This document shows positions 1 to 8,771 of a DNA stretch of 64,000 nt, in pieces. The DNA lies in contig JAFXSM010000018.1 in the NCBI GenBank assembly GCA_017525605.1, positions 1-64,000 of the forward strand, written 5' to 3'. This DNA comes from Treponema sp. (lineage in GTDB: Bacteria; Spirochaetota; Spirochaetia; Treponematales; Treponemataceae). The first letter of the stretch is position 1; each line of letters starts with the position of its first letter. Under the pieces are notes generated by a model that did no database searches, had not been told where the DNA came from, and saw nothing but the letters and a program-made list of their open reading frames with translations. Position numbers and translations under genes: made by a program.

Positions 1-1
1 G

Positions 2-874
2 GAATACGAGGAGCAGAACCGTCAGGAACTCCGCGCATTCTACAGCCCGCTAAAAGATTGCGACAAATACATCCGTTTTTTGTTCATCACAGGAATCACG
101 AAAGTAAGTCATGTGAACATTTTCAGCGGGCTGAACCAGCTCAACGATATCAGCCTGGATGAAGATTATTCGTCCATTTGCGGAATCTCAGAAAGCGAGC
201 TTGAAAAATATTTTGAGCCTGAGATAAAAGCACTTGCAGCGCGAAGAAAACTGACTTATGAGCAGACAAAAGAAAAGCTTTCGCGGCTGTATGACGGCTA
301 CCATTTTGCGACTGATGTCGAGGGCGTTTACAATCCGTTCTGCCTTTTGAAATGTTTCAGCTCAAAGAAATTCGGTTCGTACTGGTTTGAAAGCGGAACT
401 CCGTCGTTCCTTGTAAAGACATTGCAGAACCAGCCGCTTTTCTTGGCGAATCTGGTTAACGGTCGCAAAGTAAAAGAAGACCAGTTCAAAAATTACGACC
501 CAGACAGCAAAAATATGATTCCCGTGGTTTATCAGAGCGGCTACCTCACGATAAAAGATTTCGATGAGGATTCTAACCGCTACACGCTTGATTTTCCGAA
601 CCAGGAGATAAAGGACGGTTTCCTCGATGTCCTTCTCAAAAAATTCGTCTCCGTTCCCGACGACGATTTGGGGCTTGCAATCGACAATCTTTCTGATGCC
701 CTAAAAGTTGACGATGTTGACAAAGCTCTTTCAATCATAAAATCCGCAATTGCTGATTTGCCAACAATTGTCAAGAAAGACATGTGCGAAAATTACTACG
801 AATCGGTTACGCATCTCCGCACCAATCTGAACGACCTTGTGGACACTGTTGAGGAATTTTTGCAGGAACGGTAA
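2..874 (+). CDS. AAA-ATPase-like/PD-(D/E)XK protein, 5'-partial and apparently missing its C-terminal nuclease domain
   Basis: The reading frame is open from the left window edge, so the N-terminal ATPase part lies outside. The visible part (GITKVSHVNIFSGLNQLNDIS, LSRLYDGYHFA, VYNPFCLLKCF, YWFESGTPSFL) matches the AAA-ATPase-like family (PF09820) common in treponemes and Bacteroidetes. Such proteins usually continue after the ENYYESVTHL region into a PD-(D/E)XK domain (PF08011) carrying GR.D and E.K motifs. Here the protein stops about 17 residues after that point, and none of those motifs is present. I therefore read it as 3'-truncated or a decaying member. The cellular role of the family is not established; defence or mobile-element functions are usual guesses. 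Confidence 0.7.
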   Translation, partial: EYEEQNRQELRAFYSPLKDCDKYIRFLFITGITKVSHVNIFSGLNQLNDISLDEDYSSICGISESELEKYFEPEIKALAARRKLTYEQTKEKLSRLYDGYHFATDVEGVYNPFCLLKCFSSKKFGSYWFESGTPSFLVKTLQNQPLFLANLVNGRKVKEDQFKNYDPDSKNMIPVVYQSGYLTIKDFDEDSNRYTLDFPNQEIKDGFLDVLLKKFVSVPDDDLGLAIDNLSDALKVDDVDKALSIIKSAIADLPTIVKKDMCENYYESVTHLRTNLNDLVDTVEEFLQER

Positions 875-912
875 AAATTTGCATTTTTTTTTCAAAAAAA
901 ATTCCAAACCAC

Positions 913-941
913 TTGACGAAAGTTTTTCGTTTGTGTATATT
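913..941 (+). promoter_or_regulatory. Promoter of the tRNA-Gly gene
   Basis: A -35 TTGACG (913-918) and a -10 TATATT (936-941) are separated by 17 bases. The -10 lies 20 bases before the mature tRNA 5' end, which fits a short leader removed by RNase P. Confidence 0.8.
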
Positions 942-961
942 ATAAACATCAATAAGCACTT

Positions 962-1034
962 GCGGTAGTCATATAACGGCTCATTATCTCAGCCTTCCAA
1001 GCTGATGACGAGGGTTCGACTCCCTTCTACCGCT
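962..1034 (+). tRNA. tRNA-Gly (anticodon UCC)
   Basis: The acceptor arms GCGGTAG and CTACCGC pair perfectly. The anticodon stem TCAGC/GCTGA encloses the loop CTTCCAA, giving anticodon TCC. The T arm GAGGG/CCCTT encloses TTCGACT. The D arm is weak. The 3' CCA is not encoded, because the discriminator T is followed by CTAG. It has its own promoter and terminator, so it is a monocistronic tRNA. Confidence 0.93.
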
Positions 1035-1036
1035 CT

Positions 1037-1067
1037 AGACCCGAACTTTCGTTCGGGTCTTTTTTTT
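1037..1067 (+). terminator. Rho-independent terminator of tRNA-Gly
   Basis: A 10-bp perfect stem (AGACCCGAAC/GTTCGGGTCT) with a TTTC tetraloop is followed directly by an eight-base T run. Confidence 0.93.
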
Positions 1068-1153
1068 GTCTCCGGAATGTTTTTCAAACACTTTTCTATT
1101 TTTTGCTTTCAGAATGAATCTTCAGATGTCTTTTCCGTTTGCGTTTCTTTTGT

Positions 1154-1184
1154 TTTACATAACTTAAAAAAACTGTGTTAGAAT
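1154..1184 (+). promoter_or_regulatory. Candidate promoter of the FIST/chemoreceptor operon
   Basis: TTTACA (1154-1159) and TAGAAT (1179-1184) are 19 bases apart. This places transcription start near 1191, downstream of the in-frame ATG at 1183. That argues for the ATG at 1234 as the true start of the FIST gene. Confidence 0.4.
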
Positions 1185-1233
1185 GGGGAAAGTTAGTTGT
1201 GTCATTTTGTGCAAACGAACACGGAGAAAAATT

Positions 1234-2370
1234 ATGGAACAGGAAGTTGTAATTTCAAGAAAGCCGGATGTTGCCGGGGCTGTCGCGGAACTTTGCGGAA
1301 AGCTCAGGCGAAATCCCGATTCATATCAGGCTGTCATTTTCCTTGCGGCAATAACTTATGATTTCGCTCTGCTTTCCGAGAAGATAAAGGAACGTTTTCC
1401 GAAAGCCGAGGTAATCGGAACGAGCACCGCAGGTGAAATAACGCCGGACGGATTCACGAACAATTCGGTCGTCCTCACCACGATGTGCGATTCTTCCACG
1501 AAGGTGAAGGGCTTTTTGGTCGAGCACGGAAGCCGCTATCCGGTTTCTTCAAAAGCAAGAATCGAATCTGCAATCAGGGAATGCGGAATACGGGCGAACG
1601 ATGCGAATTCTGGAAAAGACGCGTTCGCAATCGCTTTCATAAACGGCGTTTTCAATGCCGAGGAATCGATTCTGACGAATTTTTATTCCGTAGTAAAAAA
1701 CGATTATTTTCCGCTTGCGGGCGGCACTGCCGGGTTCACAGGGAACGACGCGAAAACTTTCGTCAGCTACAACGGAAAGACGACCCAGGACGGCGCGGCA
1801 TTCCTTCTCGTGAAGACAAAATGCAAATTCGACGTGAGGCAGGAGGATATATTCAACCCTACAGGAAAGACCATGCTCGTTTCGGAAGCGGACGTTGTGA
1901 ACAGGACGATTTCCAAATTCGACGGGAAGCCTGCGAAGAGCGTGTATGCGTCAAAGCTCGGCGTTTCGGAGTCCGAGTCGGAGTCCATGACGTTCGAGAA
2001 CCCGTTCGGGCGGTATCTGAACGGCGCATTGCACATCGCGGCTCTTGCGGGATTCTCGCCTGACAAGAAGATTTCGCTTTTCGCGCGTGTCGTTCCGAAT
2101 TCCACGCTTGAGCTGATGCATATCGGCGACCCGCTGCAGAAATGCGACGAGACTTGCGAGGGAATCAGGTCGGTACTGCACCCGAAATTCACGCTTCTGA
2201 TGACTTGCATAACGCGCACCCTTGCGTTCGAGCGTATGCGAATCTCGGACAAAATCATCCAGAAATACAAATCGACGTTCCCGACTTTTGCAGGATTCTC
2301 GGCATACGGCGAGCAGCTCGGAAGAATCCACTGCAACCAGACGCTCGTTTCTGTTGTGATAGGAGATTAG
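1234..2370 (+). CDS. FIST-domain sensory protein (FIST_N and FIST_C)
   Basis: FIST domains are ligand-sensing modules found next to chemotaxis and signalling proteins; amino acids are proposed ligands. The N-terminal half contains AVIFLAAITYDFALLSEKI, FPKAEVIGTSTAGEITPDGF and PLAGGTAGF, typical of FIST_N. The C-terminal half has the FIST_C-like NPFGRYLNG, FARVVPNSTLELMHIGDP and FAGFSAYGE. The start is set at ATG 1234 (MEQEVVIS) because GGAGA lies just upstream and an upstream in-frame ATG at 1183 falls in the probable -10 box. There is no signal peptide or membrane segment, so the protein is cytoplasmic. It ends 3 bases before the soluble methyl-accepting protein, suggesting a sensor/transducer pair split over two genes. 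Confidence 0.85.
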   Translation: MEQEVVISRKPDVAGAVAELCGKLRRNPDSYQAVIFLAAITYDFALLSEKIKERFPKAEVIGTSTAGEITPDGFTNNSVVLTTMCDSSTKVKGFLVEHGSRYPVSSKARIESAIRECGIRANDANSGKDAFAIAFINGVFNAEESILTNFYSVVKNDYFPLAGGTAGFTGNDAKTFVSYNGKTTQDGAAFLLVKTKCKFDVRQEDIFNPTGKTMLVSEADVVNRTISKFDGKPAKSVYASKLGVSESESESMTFENPFGRYLNGALHIAALAGFSPDKKISLFARVVPNSTLELMHIGDPLQKCDETCEGIRSVLHPKFTLLMTCITRTLAFERMRISDKIIQKYKSTFPTFAGFSAYGEQLGRIHCNQTLVSVVIGD

Positions 2371-2373
2371 AAA

Positions 2374-3258
2374 ATGGCTGAATTGGAAAGAACTGAACTT
2401 ATAAAGAGCGGGCTTGATGCGGTTGCCTCGATGATTGAGTATCTTGCGAAAGATGCAATCGGTGCGGAATTCCTGAGCGAATACACATCTTCGCGTGAAG
2501 TTCAGAACATCGCGACCGAAAAGCAGAAAAACGCGCTGAACAAGCTGATTGAATCCTCATCGGCGATGGACGAGGAGACAAAGAAAATTTCAGAGAACGC
2601 AGGACACAACATCGAGCGTCTCGTCTCCGTCTATTCCGAAATCGAGACTCTGAGAAATTCTGTTCAGAGAATCGAGGAGGAGCACAAGCATTATGTGGAG
2701 AAATTCAAGATTCTCCATCAGGAAGCGAAGGATATCATGGCGCTCGTCGAGGCAATCCAGAACATTTCCGAGCAGACGAACCTTCTTTCGTTCAACGCTT
2801 CGATTGAGGCGGCGCACGCCGGAACTGTCGGTGCGGGTTTCAGAATCATCGCGAACGAGGTCAAGAAGCTTGCCGGAAACACGAAGGGCACGACCGAGAA
2901 AATCAAGCATGAAGTCGAGAAGCTTACGAAGTCGCTCGTGGAGCTTGAGAACGGCACGAAGTCGAACGCGTCTTCTCTCGACGGGCTTACGAAAGAGGCT
3001 ACGGAGACACTCGAACGGTTCGACAAGGTGCGTAAGCTCAATTCCGAGAACAACGCCAATGTCGAGAAAATCAGCACGAGCATTTCGGCAAACGTCAAGG
3101 CAATCAACAGCATGATAAAGACGGTGCAGGAGGCTGACGACGTTGCGAACAAGAACGTGGAGCTTTTCGCTGACTGCGCATCCCGGAACCAGATGCTGTT
3201 CAACGATTTGTATTCTTTTGCGTATGAGCTGAAGGCGATTTTCGAAGATTTGAAATGA
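2374..3258 (+). CDS. Soluble methyl-accepting chemotaxis-type signalling protein
   Basis: This 294-residue protein is a nearly all-helical coiled coil with no transmembrane segment. Its hairpin tip, around residues 125-165 ([20 protein letters not shown], then [20 protein letters not shown]), is the conserved CheA/CheW-contacting part of chemoreceptors. There is no periplasmic sensor, HAMP or N-terminal ligand domain. The adjacent FIST protein is therefore a plausible sensory input, with signal output through CheA/CheW in the cytoplasm. It starts 3 bases after the FIST stop, and its stop overlaps the next start by 4 bases (ATGA), so all three genes are probably translated together. Confidence 0.88.
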   Translation: MAELERTELIKSGLDAVASMIEYLAKDAIGAEFLSEYTSSREVQNIATEKQKNALNKLIESSSAMDEETKKISENAGHNIERLVSVYSEIETLRNSVQRIEEEHKHYVEKFKILHQEAKDIMALVEAIQNISEQTNLLSFNASIEAAHAGTVGAGFRIIANEVKKLAGNTKGTTEKIKHEVEKLTKSLVELENGTKSNASSLDGLTKEATETLERFDKVRKLNSENNANVEKISTSISANVKAINSMIKTVQEADDVANKNVELFADCASRNQMLFNDLYSFAYELKAIFEDLK

Positions 3259-4457
3259 CGGATGTAGAGAACATTGAGAAAATCATTCACGACGTGTTCA
3301 AGGTCGAGAAGAAAATCAAGAACAAGGAGAATACGAATCGGTGCATTTCTCCTGTGAACAATTCTGTCAAGAATTATTTCGCGTACAATTTTCTGAACCG
3401 GCTTCTTCGTCTCCAGAAGCGTTTTGCGGATTCTCCTTCCGAGATAAACGAAATCTGCGAGAAGGTGAAGAACATCGGCGAGTCGAAGGAGCACCAGTGG
3501 GCAGGACCGTATTCGGAGCTTGTCGCGCTCGATTTCTATTCTCAGTTCTCTGAATTTTTCGACATTTCGTACATCAACCAGCTGCCGATTCCCCTGCACA
3601 AAGATTCGATTCCTGCGAGGAACGGCCAGCGCGGCGTAATCGACATCGATTTGTGCCTTCATCTCCGCGACGGGATGATTTTCACGGACGTTAAGTCGTT
3701 CAACTGCGTGCATCTTCAGATTTTCGATGCGATTTTTGCGGACATCGAGGAATTCGCGTCGAAAATCGGGAAGAGCGTCCTTGTGGGCGTGGACAACTTG
3801 TCGGAAATCGATTACAGGGAAGTGAAAAATCATCTTGGGACGGAGAAAAACAAAATCCGCCGCGAATTGAAAAAAGCAGTTTCCGAGAACGAGAAAAACC
3901 TGATTTACGAGTCGGACGGGCTGAAATTCAACTTCAAAATCAATTATTCCTCGCAAAAGTCATCGTTCCTTTCGACCGTAAAAGAATATTCGCCTTTTGC
4001 GATGGCTGAGTCGTACAAGTTCAAATTCCTTGACTACGGCAACAAGCTCGTTGACAACGAATATTCGATGATAACGATTGTGAGAAATCCGTGGTTCAAC
4101 GAGGAGACTGTCGATTTCGGGGATTTCAACAATTTTTTCTACAGAAGCTTGAGTCGTCGAACTTTCATGGAGCTTCTTAAAATAGAAGGGAACGCGTCTG
4201 ACTTTTCGAAAGCGTATTCTGCAGCGAGCGGAATCTCAGTTTCCGAGGTGTCGAAAAGCCTTGCGGGCATCGTTTTCATCGACGACAACTCTTCGTCCTC
4301 CAAAAGCCAGAAAAATCTCTATTCGGCATACATCTACCTGAACCCGAATTACGCCGTGAAAAATCCGCTTACGATACGAAAACTCGAAAAATACTTCCGC
4401 AACTCGTTCGAAAAGCAGATAAAAGATTTCGATGATTTTAAATTTGACAATTATTAA
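3255..4457 (+). CDS. Unknown protein with a possible PD-(D/E)XK nuclease core, coupled to FIST/MCP genes
   Basis: I do not recognise a named family. The 400-residue protein has no signal peptide or clear membrane segment. Around residues 78-155 it has [20 protein letters not shown], later [14 protein letters not shown] followed by MIFTDVKSF. An upstream Glu, then D-x(n)-(D/E)-x-K at the end of adjacent strands, is the signature of PD-(D/E)XK nuclease folds. This is a visual motif match, not a demonstrated homology. The remainder is mixed alpha/beta. Its ATG overlaps the stop of the methyl-accepting protein (ATGA), implying translational coupling and a shared task with FIST and MCP. Confidence 0.6.
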   Translation: MTDVENIEKIIHDVFKVEKKIKNKENTNRCISPVNNSVKNYFAYNFLNRLLRLQKRFADSPSEINEICEKVKNIGESKEHQWAGPYSELVALDFYSQFSEFFDISYINQLPIPLHKDSIPARNGQRGVIDIDLCLHLRDGMIFTDVKSFNCVHLQIFDAIFADIEEFASKIGKSVLVGVDNLSEIDYREVKNHLGTEKNKIRRELKKAVSENEKNLIYESDGLKFNFKINYSSQKSSFLSTVKEYSPFAMAESYKFKFLDYGNKLVDNEYSMITIVRNPWFNEETVDFGDFNNFFYRSLSRRTFMELLKIEGNASDFSKAYSAASGISVSEVSKSLAGIVFIDDNSSSSKSQKNLYSAYIYLNPNYAVKNPLTIRKLEKYFRNSFEKQIKDFDDFKFDNY

Positions 4458-4530
4458 TTTTAGGTTTCTGAAAATGTCGTGAGGCTTAAATTCTTCCGAA
4501 AATATATTGAAATCGAATGGGAGAATTTAT

Positions 4531-5913
4531 ATGAATAATTTTATGAAAAAGATAATTTCCGTTGCATTTTCGTTTGCAGTTGTAGGCTCTGTTTTTGCGA
4601 CCGACATCTCAAAATATCTGCGCTCGGCTCCGAATGTTGACAGGGCAATGCTCAGCGCGGACTACTGGATTTCGAAATCGGTCGAGCCTGACAAAATCAT
4701 AATTCCGACAGAAGAAATTCTCAGGCTCAATCAGACTGTCCAGAACGCGTCGCTCGACGACGAGGGAAAATTCGCATATTACGCGTCCTCAAAGAAAAAC
4801 AGCAGGATTTCAAAGGCGAAGCTCCTTGAGCTTATGGATTTCAATTTCAACGCTGATTATTACATCGACGGCGCGAAAGTCCAGCAGGAATACAAGGACA
4901 AGCTGCTCGAACTTCGGAACATTTCCGCGTTGGGCGAATGGAACAACGTGGGGTATGCGTTCATCCTCAGGCGCGGCGGTCTCAGGCTTCTTCCGACAGA
5001 GGACATCCTGACGCTTGAGGAAGTGCGGTCGTTCTACGACGAGATGCAGAACAGCTCCGTTTTGATGAACGAGCCTGTGATTGTCCTTCATCAGAGTGCG
5101 GATTCCCTTTGGTATTTCGTGATGACGAGCTACTGCAGCGGCTGGGTTCCGTCTTCGAACATCGCTTTCTGCCACAGCTACGACGAATGGAATCTTTACA
5201 GGAATCCGAGCGATTTTATTGTCGTTTCTGAGAACAAATTCCGCCTTGACTACGACTGGGTGAACGACAGGATTTCCGAGGTCGAGGTCTCGATGGGAAC
5301 GAAACTTCAGCTCGTCCCTGTTTCCGAATATCAGACTTCGTACGAGGGGCGCGAGGCTTACGACAATTACATCGTGCGTATTCCTGACAGGAGCCAGGGC
5401 GGATATCTGATTTTCCACAACGCGTACATTCCTCTCGGAAAATCCGTCTCCGTCGGCTATGTCCCTTACACTCGGCGGAATCTTCTGAAGATGGCGTTCA
5501 GCGCGCTTGGCGAGCGATACGGCTGGGCGGGGTTGTACGATGCGCGTGATGCATCTCAGTTCGTGATGGAAATTTACCGCGCGTTCGGATTCGATCTTCC
5601 GCGTTCGACTTCGGGGCTTATTCCGATGGATGCTCCGACTGTCGATGTTGCAGGAATGTCGGTCGCGCACAAGGAATCGATTCTCAAATACATGCCTTCC
5701 GGTTCGATTCTGCTTCTTCCTGGGTTCGCGATGCTTTATCTTGGCGAGGTCGACGGAAAATATTACGTCATCTCCTCTTCCGGCGAGAACATTTACGGAA
5801 CTTCGAGCAAGCTCACTCAGACTCAGGGAGTTTCGGTCTACGATTTGAACACGAAGCGCAAGAACGGCGAAAGATGTGTCGAAGCGATTACAAAAATCAA
5901 AGTAATGTATTAG
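4531..5913 (+). CDS. Secreted SH3/NlpC-P60-like protein, probably catalytically inactive
   Basis: The start at ATG 4531 is preceded by GGGAGA. The N-terminus MNNFMKKIISVAFSFAVVGSVFA is a signal peptide, so the protein is periplasmic. The middle part resembles the N-terminal and SH3-like domains of the SH3_6/NlpC_P60 family (SLWYFVMTSYCSGWVPSSNIAF). The C-terminal domain has the NlpC/P60 outline: GERYGWAGLYDARDASQFVM, then LPRS, then GSILLLPGFAMLYLGEVDGK. In active peptidoglycan endopeptidases the first block reads DCS and the second PGH; here they are DAS (gca codon) and PGF, and the later IH block reads ISS. It is most likely a pseudoenzyme that binds peptidoglycan without cleaving it. It stands alone between the FIST operon and ilvD. 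Confidence 0.78.
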   Translation: MNNFMKKIISVAFSFAVVGSVFATDISKYLRSAPNVDRAMLSADYWISKSVEPDKIIIPTEEILRLNQTVQNASLDDEGKFAYYASSKKNSRISKAKLLELMDFNFNADYYIDGAKVQQEYKDKLLELRNISALGEWNNVGYAFILRRGGLRLLPTEDILTLEEVRSFYDEMQNSSVLMNEPVIVLHQSADSLWYFVMTSYCSGWVPSSNIAFCHSYDEWNLYRNPSDFIVVSENKFRLDYDWVNDRISEVEVSMGTKLQLVPVSEYQTSYEGREAYDNYIVRIPDRSQGGYLIFHNAYIPLGKSVSVGYVPYTRRNLLKMAFSALGERYGWAGLYDARDASQFVMEIYRAFGFDLPRSTSGLIPMDAPTVDVAGMSVAHKESILKYMPSGSILLLPGFAMLYLGEVDGKYYVISSSGENIYGTSSKLTQTQGVSVYDLNTKRKNGERCVEAITKIKVMY

Positions 5914-5984
5914 ATTTATGAGGACTCGGAAAACGCTTTTCGGGTCTTCAATGTACAAAATCAAAACAAAATTAGGGGTACAAA

Positions 5985-7676
5985 ATGGCAAAGAAATCTG
6001 ACAACGCGTGCAAAGGTACAGCTCGCGCTCCTCACCGCTCTCTTTTTTACGCTTCAGGCTACACTGATGAAGAACTCAATCAGCCGATGGTCGGAATCAT
6101 CTGCGCGAAGAACGAACTGATTCCTGGTCACATTGAGTTGGACAGAATTGCGGAAGCTGTCAAAGCCGGTGTCAGAATGGCTGGCGGAACACCTGTCGAA
6201 TTCCCTGCGATTGGTGTTTGCGACGGAATCGCTATGGGACACGAGGGAATGAAATACTCGCTCGTCACCCGCGAGCTTATCGCAGATTCTGTCGAGTGCG
6301 TCGCAAAAGCTCATCAGTTCGACGCTCTCGTGATGATTCCTAACTGCGACAAGATTGTTCCGGGAATGCTCATGGCAGCTGCCCGCCTTGATTTGCCTAC
6401 TGTTTTCGTGTCCGGCGGCCCGATGATGCCAGGTCATCTTCCTGGCAACGATGCCTCAAATCCGTATTCAGGAAAGAACCTTTCGCTCACAGATATGTTC
6501 GAGGCTGTCGGCGGCCTTGCTGTCGGAAAGATAAACGAGGAGCAGCTGAAAGAGATGGAGCTTCACGCTTGCCCTGGTTGCGGCGCGTGCTCCGGAATGT
6601 TCACTGCGAATTCGATGAACTGCCTTACTGAAGTCCTCGGACTCGGTTTGCCTGGCAACGGAACTATCCCTGCCGTGACCGGTAGAAGAATCCAGCTTGC
6701 AAAACATGCCGGAATGCAGGTCATGGAAATGTACAAAAGGGGAATCACCGCAAGACAGATGATGACTGCCGAGAATTTCCGCAACGCGCTTACAGCTGAC
6801 ATGGCTCTCGGCTGCTCTTCGAACACGATGCTTCACGTTCCTGCTATCGCGCACGAGGCCGGAATCGAAATCGACCTTCACGAAGTCAACAGGATTTCCG
6901 AGCGCACTCCGAATCTCTGCCACCTTGCACCTGCAGGACACACTTTCATGTGCGAGCTTGACGATGCTGGCGGAGTTCAGGCCGTGCTTGCGGAGCTTGC
7001 AAAGAAAAATCTCATCAACACATCTCTCATCACCGCGACCGGAAAGACAATTGCGGAGAACATAAAGGGAGTCCGTAACCGCAATCCTGAAATCCTCCGT
7101 CCGATTGAGAATCCGTATTCTGACAACGGCGGTATCGCAATTTTGTTCGGAAATCTCGCTCCGAACGGAACTGTCGTGAAACGCTCCGCTTGTGCAAAGG
7201 AACTCATGCTCCACACGGGACCTGCAAGGGTTTTCAACGACGAGTCCGAGGCGATGGAAGCTGTCCAGAAGGCACAGATAAAGCCTGGCGATGTCGTCGT
7301 AATCCGCTACGAAGGACCGAAGGGCGGACCTGGAATGCGCGAAATGCTCGCCGTCACCGCGGCACTCGCTGGTCAGGGCTTGGACAAGCAGGTCGCACTC
7401 ATCACGGACGGACGCTTCTCTGGCGCGACACGCGGTGCTTCTCTCGGACACTGCTCTCCAGAGGCTGCTGTCGGCGGCCCGATTGCGCTTGTTGAGGAAG
7501 GCGACAAAATCACGCTCGACATCAACAACTACAAAATCCACCTCGATGTGAGCGACGAGGAACTTGCAGCGAGAAAAGCAAAGTGGACTGCACCTGAGCC
7601 GAAAGTGAAGACAGGCTACCTTGCAAGATACGCAAAGCTCGTTTCTTCTGCAGACAGGGGCGCAATCCTCCAGTAG
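5985..7676 (+). CDS. ilvD: Dihydroxy-acid dehydratase IlvD
   Basis: This enzyme dehydrates 2,3-dihydroxy-isovalerate and 2,3-dihydroxy-3-methylvalerate to the 2-oxo acids of valine and isoleucine synthesis. It is a cytoplasmic iron-sulfur enzyme. The 563-residue length is normal for the family. Conserved blocks are seen in order: [17 protein letters not shown], the cluster-binding [12 protein letters not shown] and [38 protein letters not shown], and [15 protein letters not shown]. The start follows GGGG at 5974-5977. No other branched-chain genes adjoin it, and no leader-peptide attenuator is obvious upstream. Two hairpins follow the stop. Confidence 0.97.
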   Translation: MAKKSDNACKGTARAPHRSLFYASGYTDEELNQPMVGIICAKNELIPGHIELDRIAEAVKAGVRMAGGTPVEFPAIGVCDGIAMGHEGMKYSLVTRELIADSVECVAKAHQFDALVMIPNCDKIVPGMLMAAARLDLPTVFVSGGPMMPGHLPGNDASNPYSGKNLSLTDMFEAVGGLAVGKINEEQLKEMELHACPGCGACSGMFTANSMNCLTEVLGLGLPGNGTIPAVTGRRIQLAKHAGMQVMEMYKRGITARQMMTAENFRNALTADMALGCSSNTMLHVPAIAHEAGIEIDLHEVNRISERTPNLCHLAPAGHTFMCELDDAGGVQAVLAELAKKNLINTSLITATGKTIAENIKGVRNRNPEILRPIENPYSDNGGIAILFGNLAPNGTVVKRSACAKELMLHTGPARVFNDESEAMEAVQKAQIKPGDVVVIRYEGPKGGPGMREMLAVTAALAGQGLDKQVALITDGRFSGATRGASLGHCSPEAAVGGPIALVEEGDKITLDINNYKIHLDVSDEELAARKAKWTAPEPKVKTGYLARYAKLVSSADRGAILQ

Positions 7677-7693
7677 TTTTTTCTCAAATTTGA

Positions 7694-7720
7694 ATTAGGC
7701 TGGCGAAAATTCAGCCTGAT
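7694..7720 (+). terminator. Hairpin after ilvD
   Basis: ATTAGGCTG pairs with CAGCCTGAT (9 bp, one wobble) around a 9-base loop. The following T-rich stretch is weak, so it may act with the next hairpin. Confidence 0.5.
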
Positions 7721-7732
7721 TGATTCCTTGTT

Positions 7733-7765
7733 AAACCTGTTTGGTGTTTTTCGCCGAACAGGTTT
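7733..7765 (+). terminator. Terminator hairpin with CCTGTT/AACAGG core
   Basis: A 12-bp stem (AAACCTGTTTGG/CCGAACAGGTTT, one G-T) with a 9-base loop is followed by ATTATTTT. It ends 11 bases before the next gene. The same core recurs in terminators near 10066 and 39363. Confidence 0.7.
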
Positions 7766-7776
7766 ATTATTTTCGT

Positions 7777-8652
7777 ATGAAAAATTCATTCGACATAAAA
7801 GCTGATTCAAAAAGGCTTCTTCTGATTCTGCTCGGCGCGGTGCTGATGGCTATGAACATCGATTCTTTCGTGCACAGTGCCAAGCTTCTTCCGGGCGGTT
7901 TTGCGGGCGTGACGCTTCTGCTTCAAAATATCTTCGTGAAATTCTTCAACGTGAAGCTTCCGTATTCCGTCGTCGTCTATATCTTCAACATTTTTCCGAT
8001 TTTGATTGGAATCCGGTACATTGGGAAAAAATTCACGGTTTATTCGATTGTGATGATTCTCGTTTCCGGTCTTTTTACTGATTTGTTCGACGGCGCAAAG
8101 TTCCTCATGCTTACGGAGGATTCTCTTCTCTGCGCGATTTTTGGCGGAATCGTGAACGCGTTCTCTGTTTCGCTCTGCCTTTTTGCTGGCTCAAGTTCTG
8201 GCGGAACTGATTTCATCGCGATTTACGTTGCGGAGAAAACAGGGAAATCCGCGTGGAACTATATTTTTGCGTTCAACTGCTGCGTTCTCGCCGTTGCCGG
8301 AATCCTTTTCGGCTGGGACATCGCGCTCTATTCGATTATCTTTCAGTTCACGTCAACTCAGACTGTGAATTTCCTCTACAAGCGTTACGAAAAGACGACG
8401 CTGCTTATTGTGACCGACAAGCCTGACGAGGTTTATCATGTGATAAAAAATCTCACTCATCATGCCGCGACCGTTTTTGAAGGGAGGGGCGAATACTCCG
8501 GGAAAAATCACAAGCTCGTCTATTCTGTCGTCTCTTCCGACGAATCTGGAAAGCTTGAGGGCGAAATCAGGAAAGTTGACCCCGACGCATTCATCAATGT
8601 CATCTGCTCGAAGGAAATAGTCGGGAAATTCTTCAAGCGAACGAATGACTGA
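7777..8652 (+). CDS. YitT family integral membrane protein (DUF161/DUF2179)
   Basis: This 291-residue protein has about five hydrophobic segments (LLLILLGAVLMAMNI, FNIFPILIGI, LCAIFGGIVNAFSVSLCLFA, YIFAFNCCVLAVAGILFGW) followed by a soluble C-terminal domain. The motifs FVHSAKLLPGGFAGVTLLLQ and SSGGTDFIAIYVAEKTGKS are typical of the YitT family. The C-terminal part (LLIVTDKPDEVYHVI through GKNHKLVYSVVSSDE) matches DUF2179. The function of the family is unknown. The ATG at 7777 is chosen because the longer frame begins within the terminator hairpin. It stands alone. Confidence 0.88.
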   Translation: MKNSFDIKADSKRLLLILLGAVLMAMNIDSFVHSAKLLPGGFAGVTLLLQNIFVKFFNVKLPYSVVVYIFNIFPILIGIRYIGKKFTVYSIVMILVSGLFTDLFDGAKFLMLTEDSLLCAIFGGIVNAFSVSLCLFAGSSSGGTDFIAIYVAEKTGKSAWNYIFAFNCCVLAVAGILFGWDIALYSIIFQFTSTQTVNFLYKRYEKTTLLIVTDKPDEVYHVIKNLTHHAATVFEGRGEYSGKNHKLVYSVVSSDESGKLEGEIRKVDPDAFINVICSKEIVGKFFKRTND

Positions 8653-8771
8653 GAAAAAGTGAACGGAATGCCGGACTTGTTCGAAAAATGAAATTTCCGG
8701 GCAGTTCAAAGTGAACAGGTCGGGGAGTGTTCTTTTTACGACATGATAAATATGCTATCATTTCGCTCATT

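Noticed and set aside
962-1034. tRNA-Gly as an integration site for the accessory genes
   Set aside because: I saw no second copy of the tRNA 3' end in the window and no integrase gene.
2718-3956. Long minus-strand frame of 412 codons opposite the MCP and nuclease-like genes
   Set aside because: It has no family motifs and is a codon-bias shadow of two real plus-strand genes; the same holds for the long antisense frames at 4810-5991 and 6468-7541.
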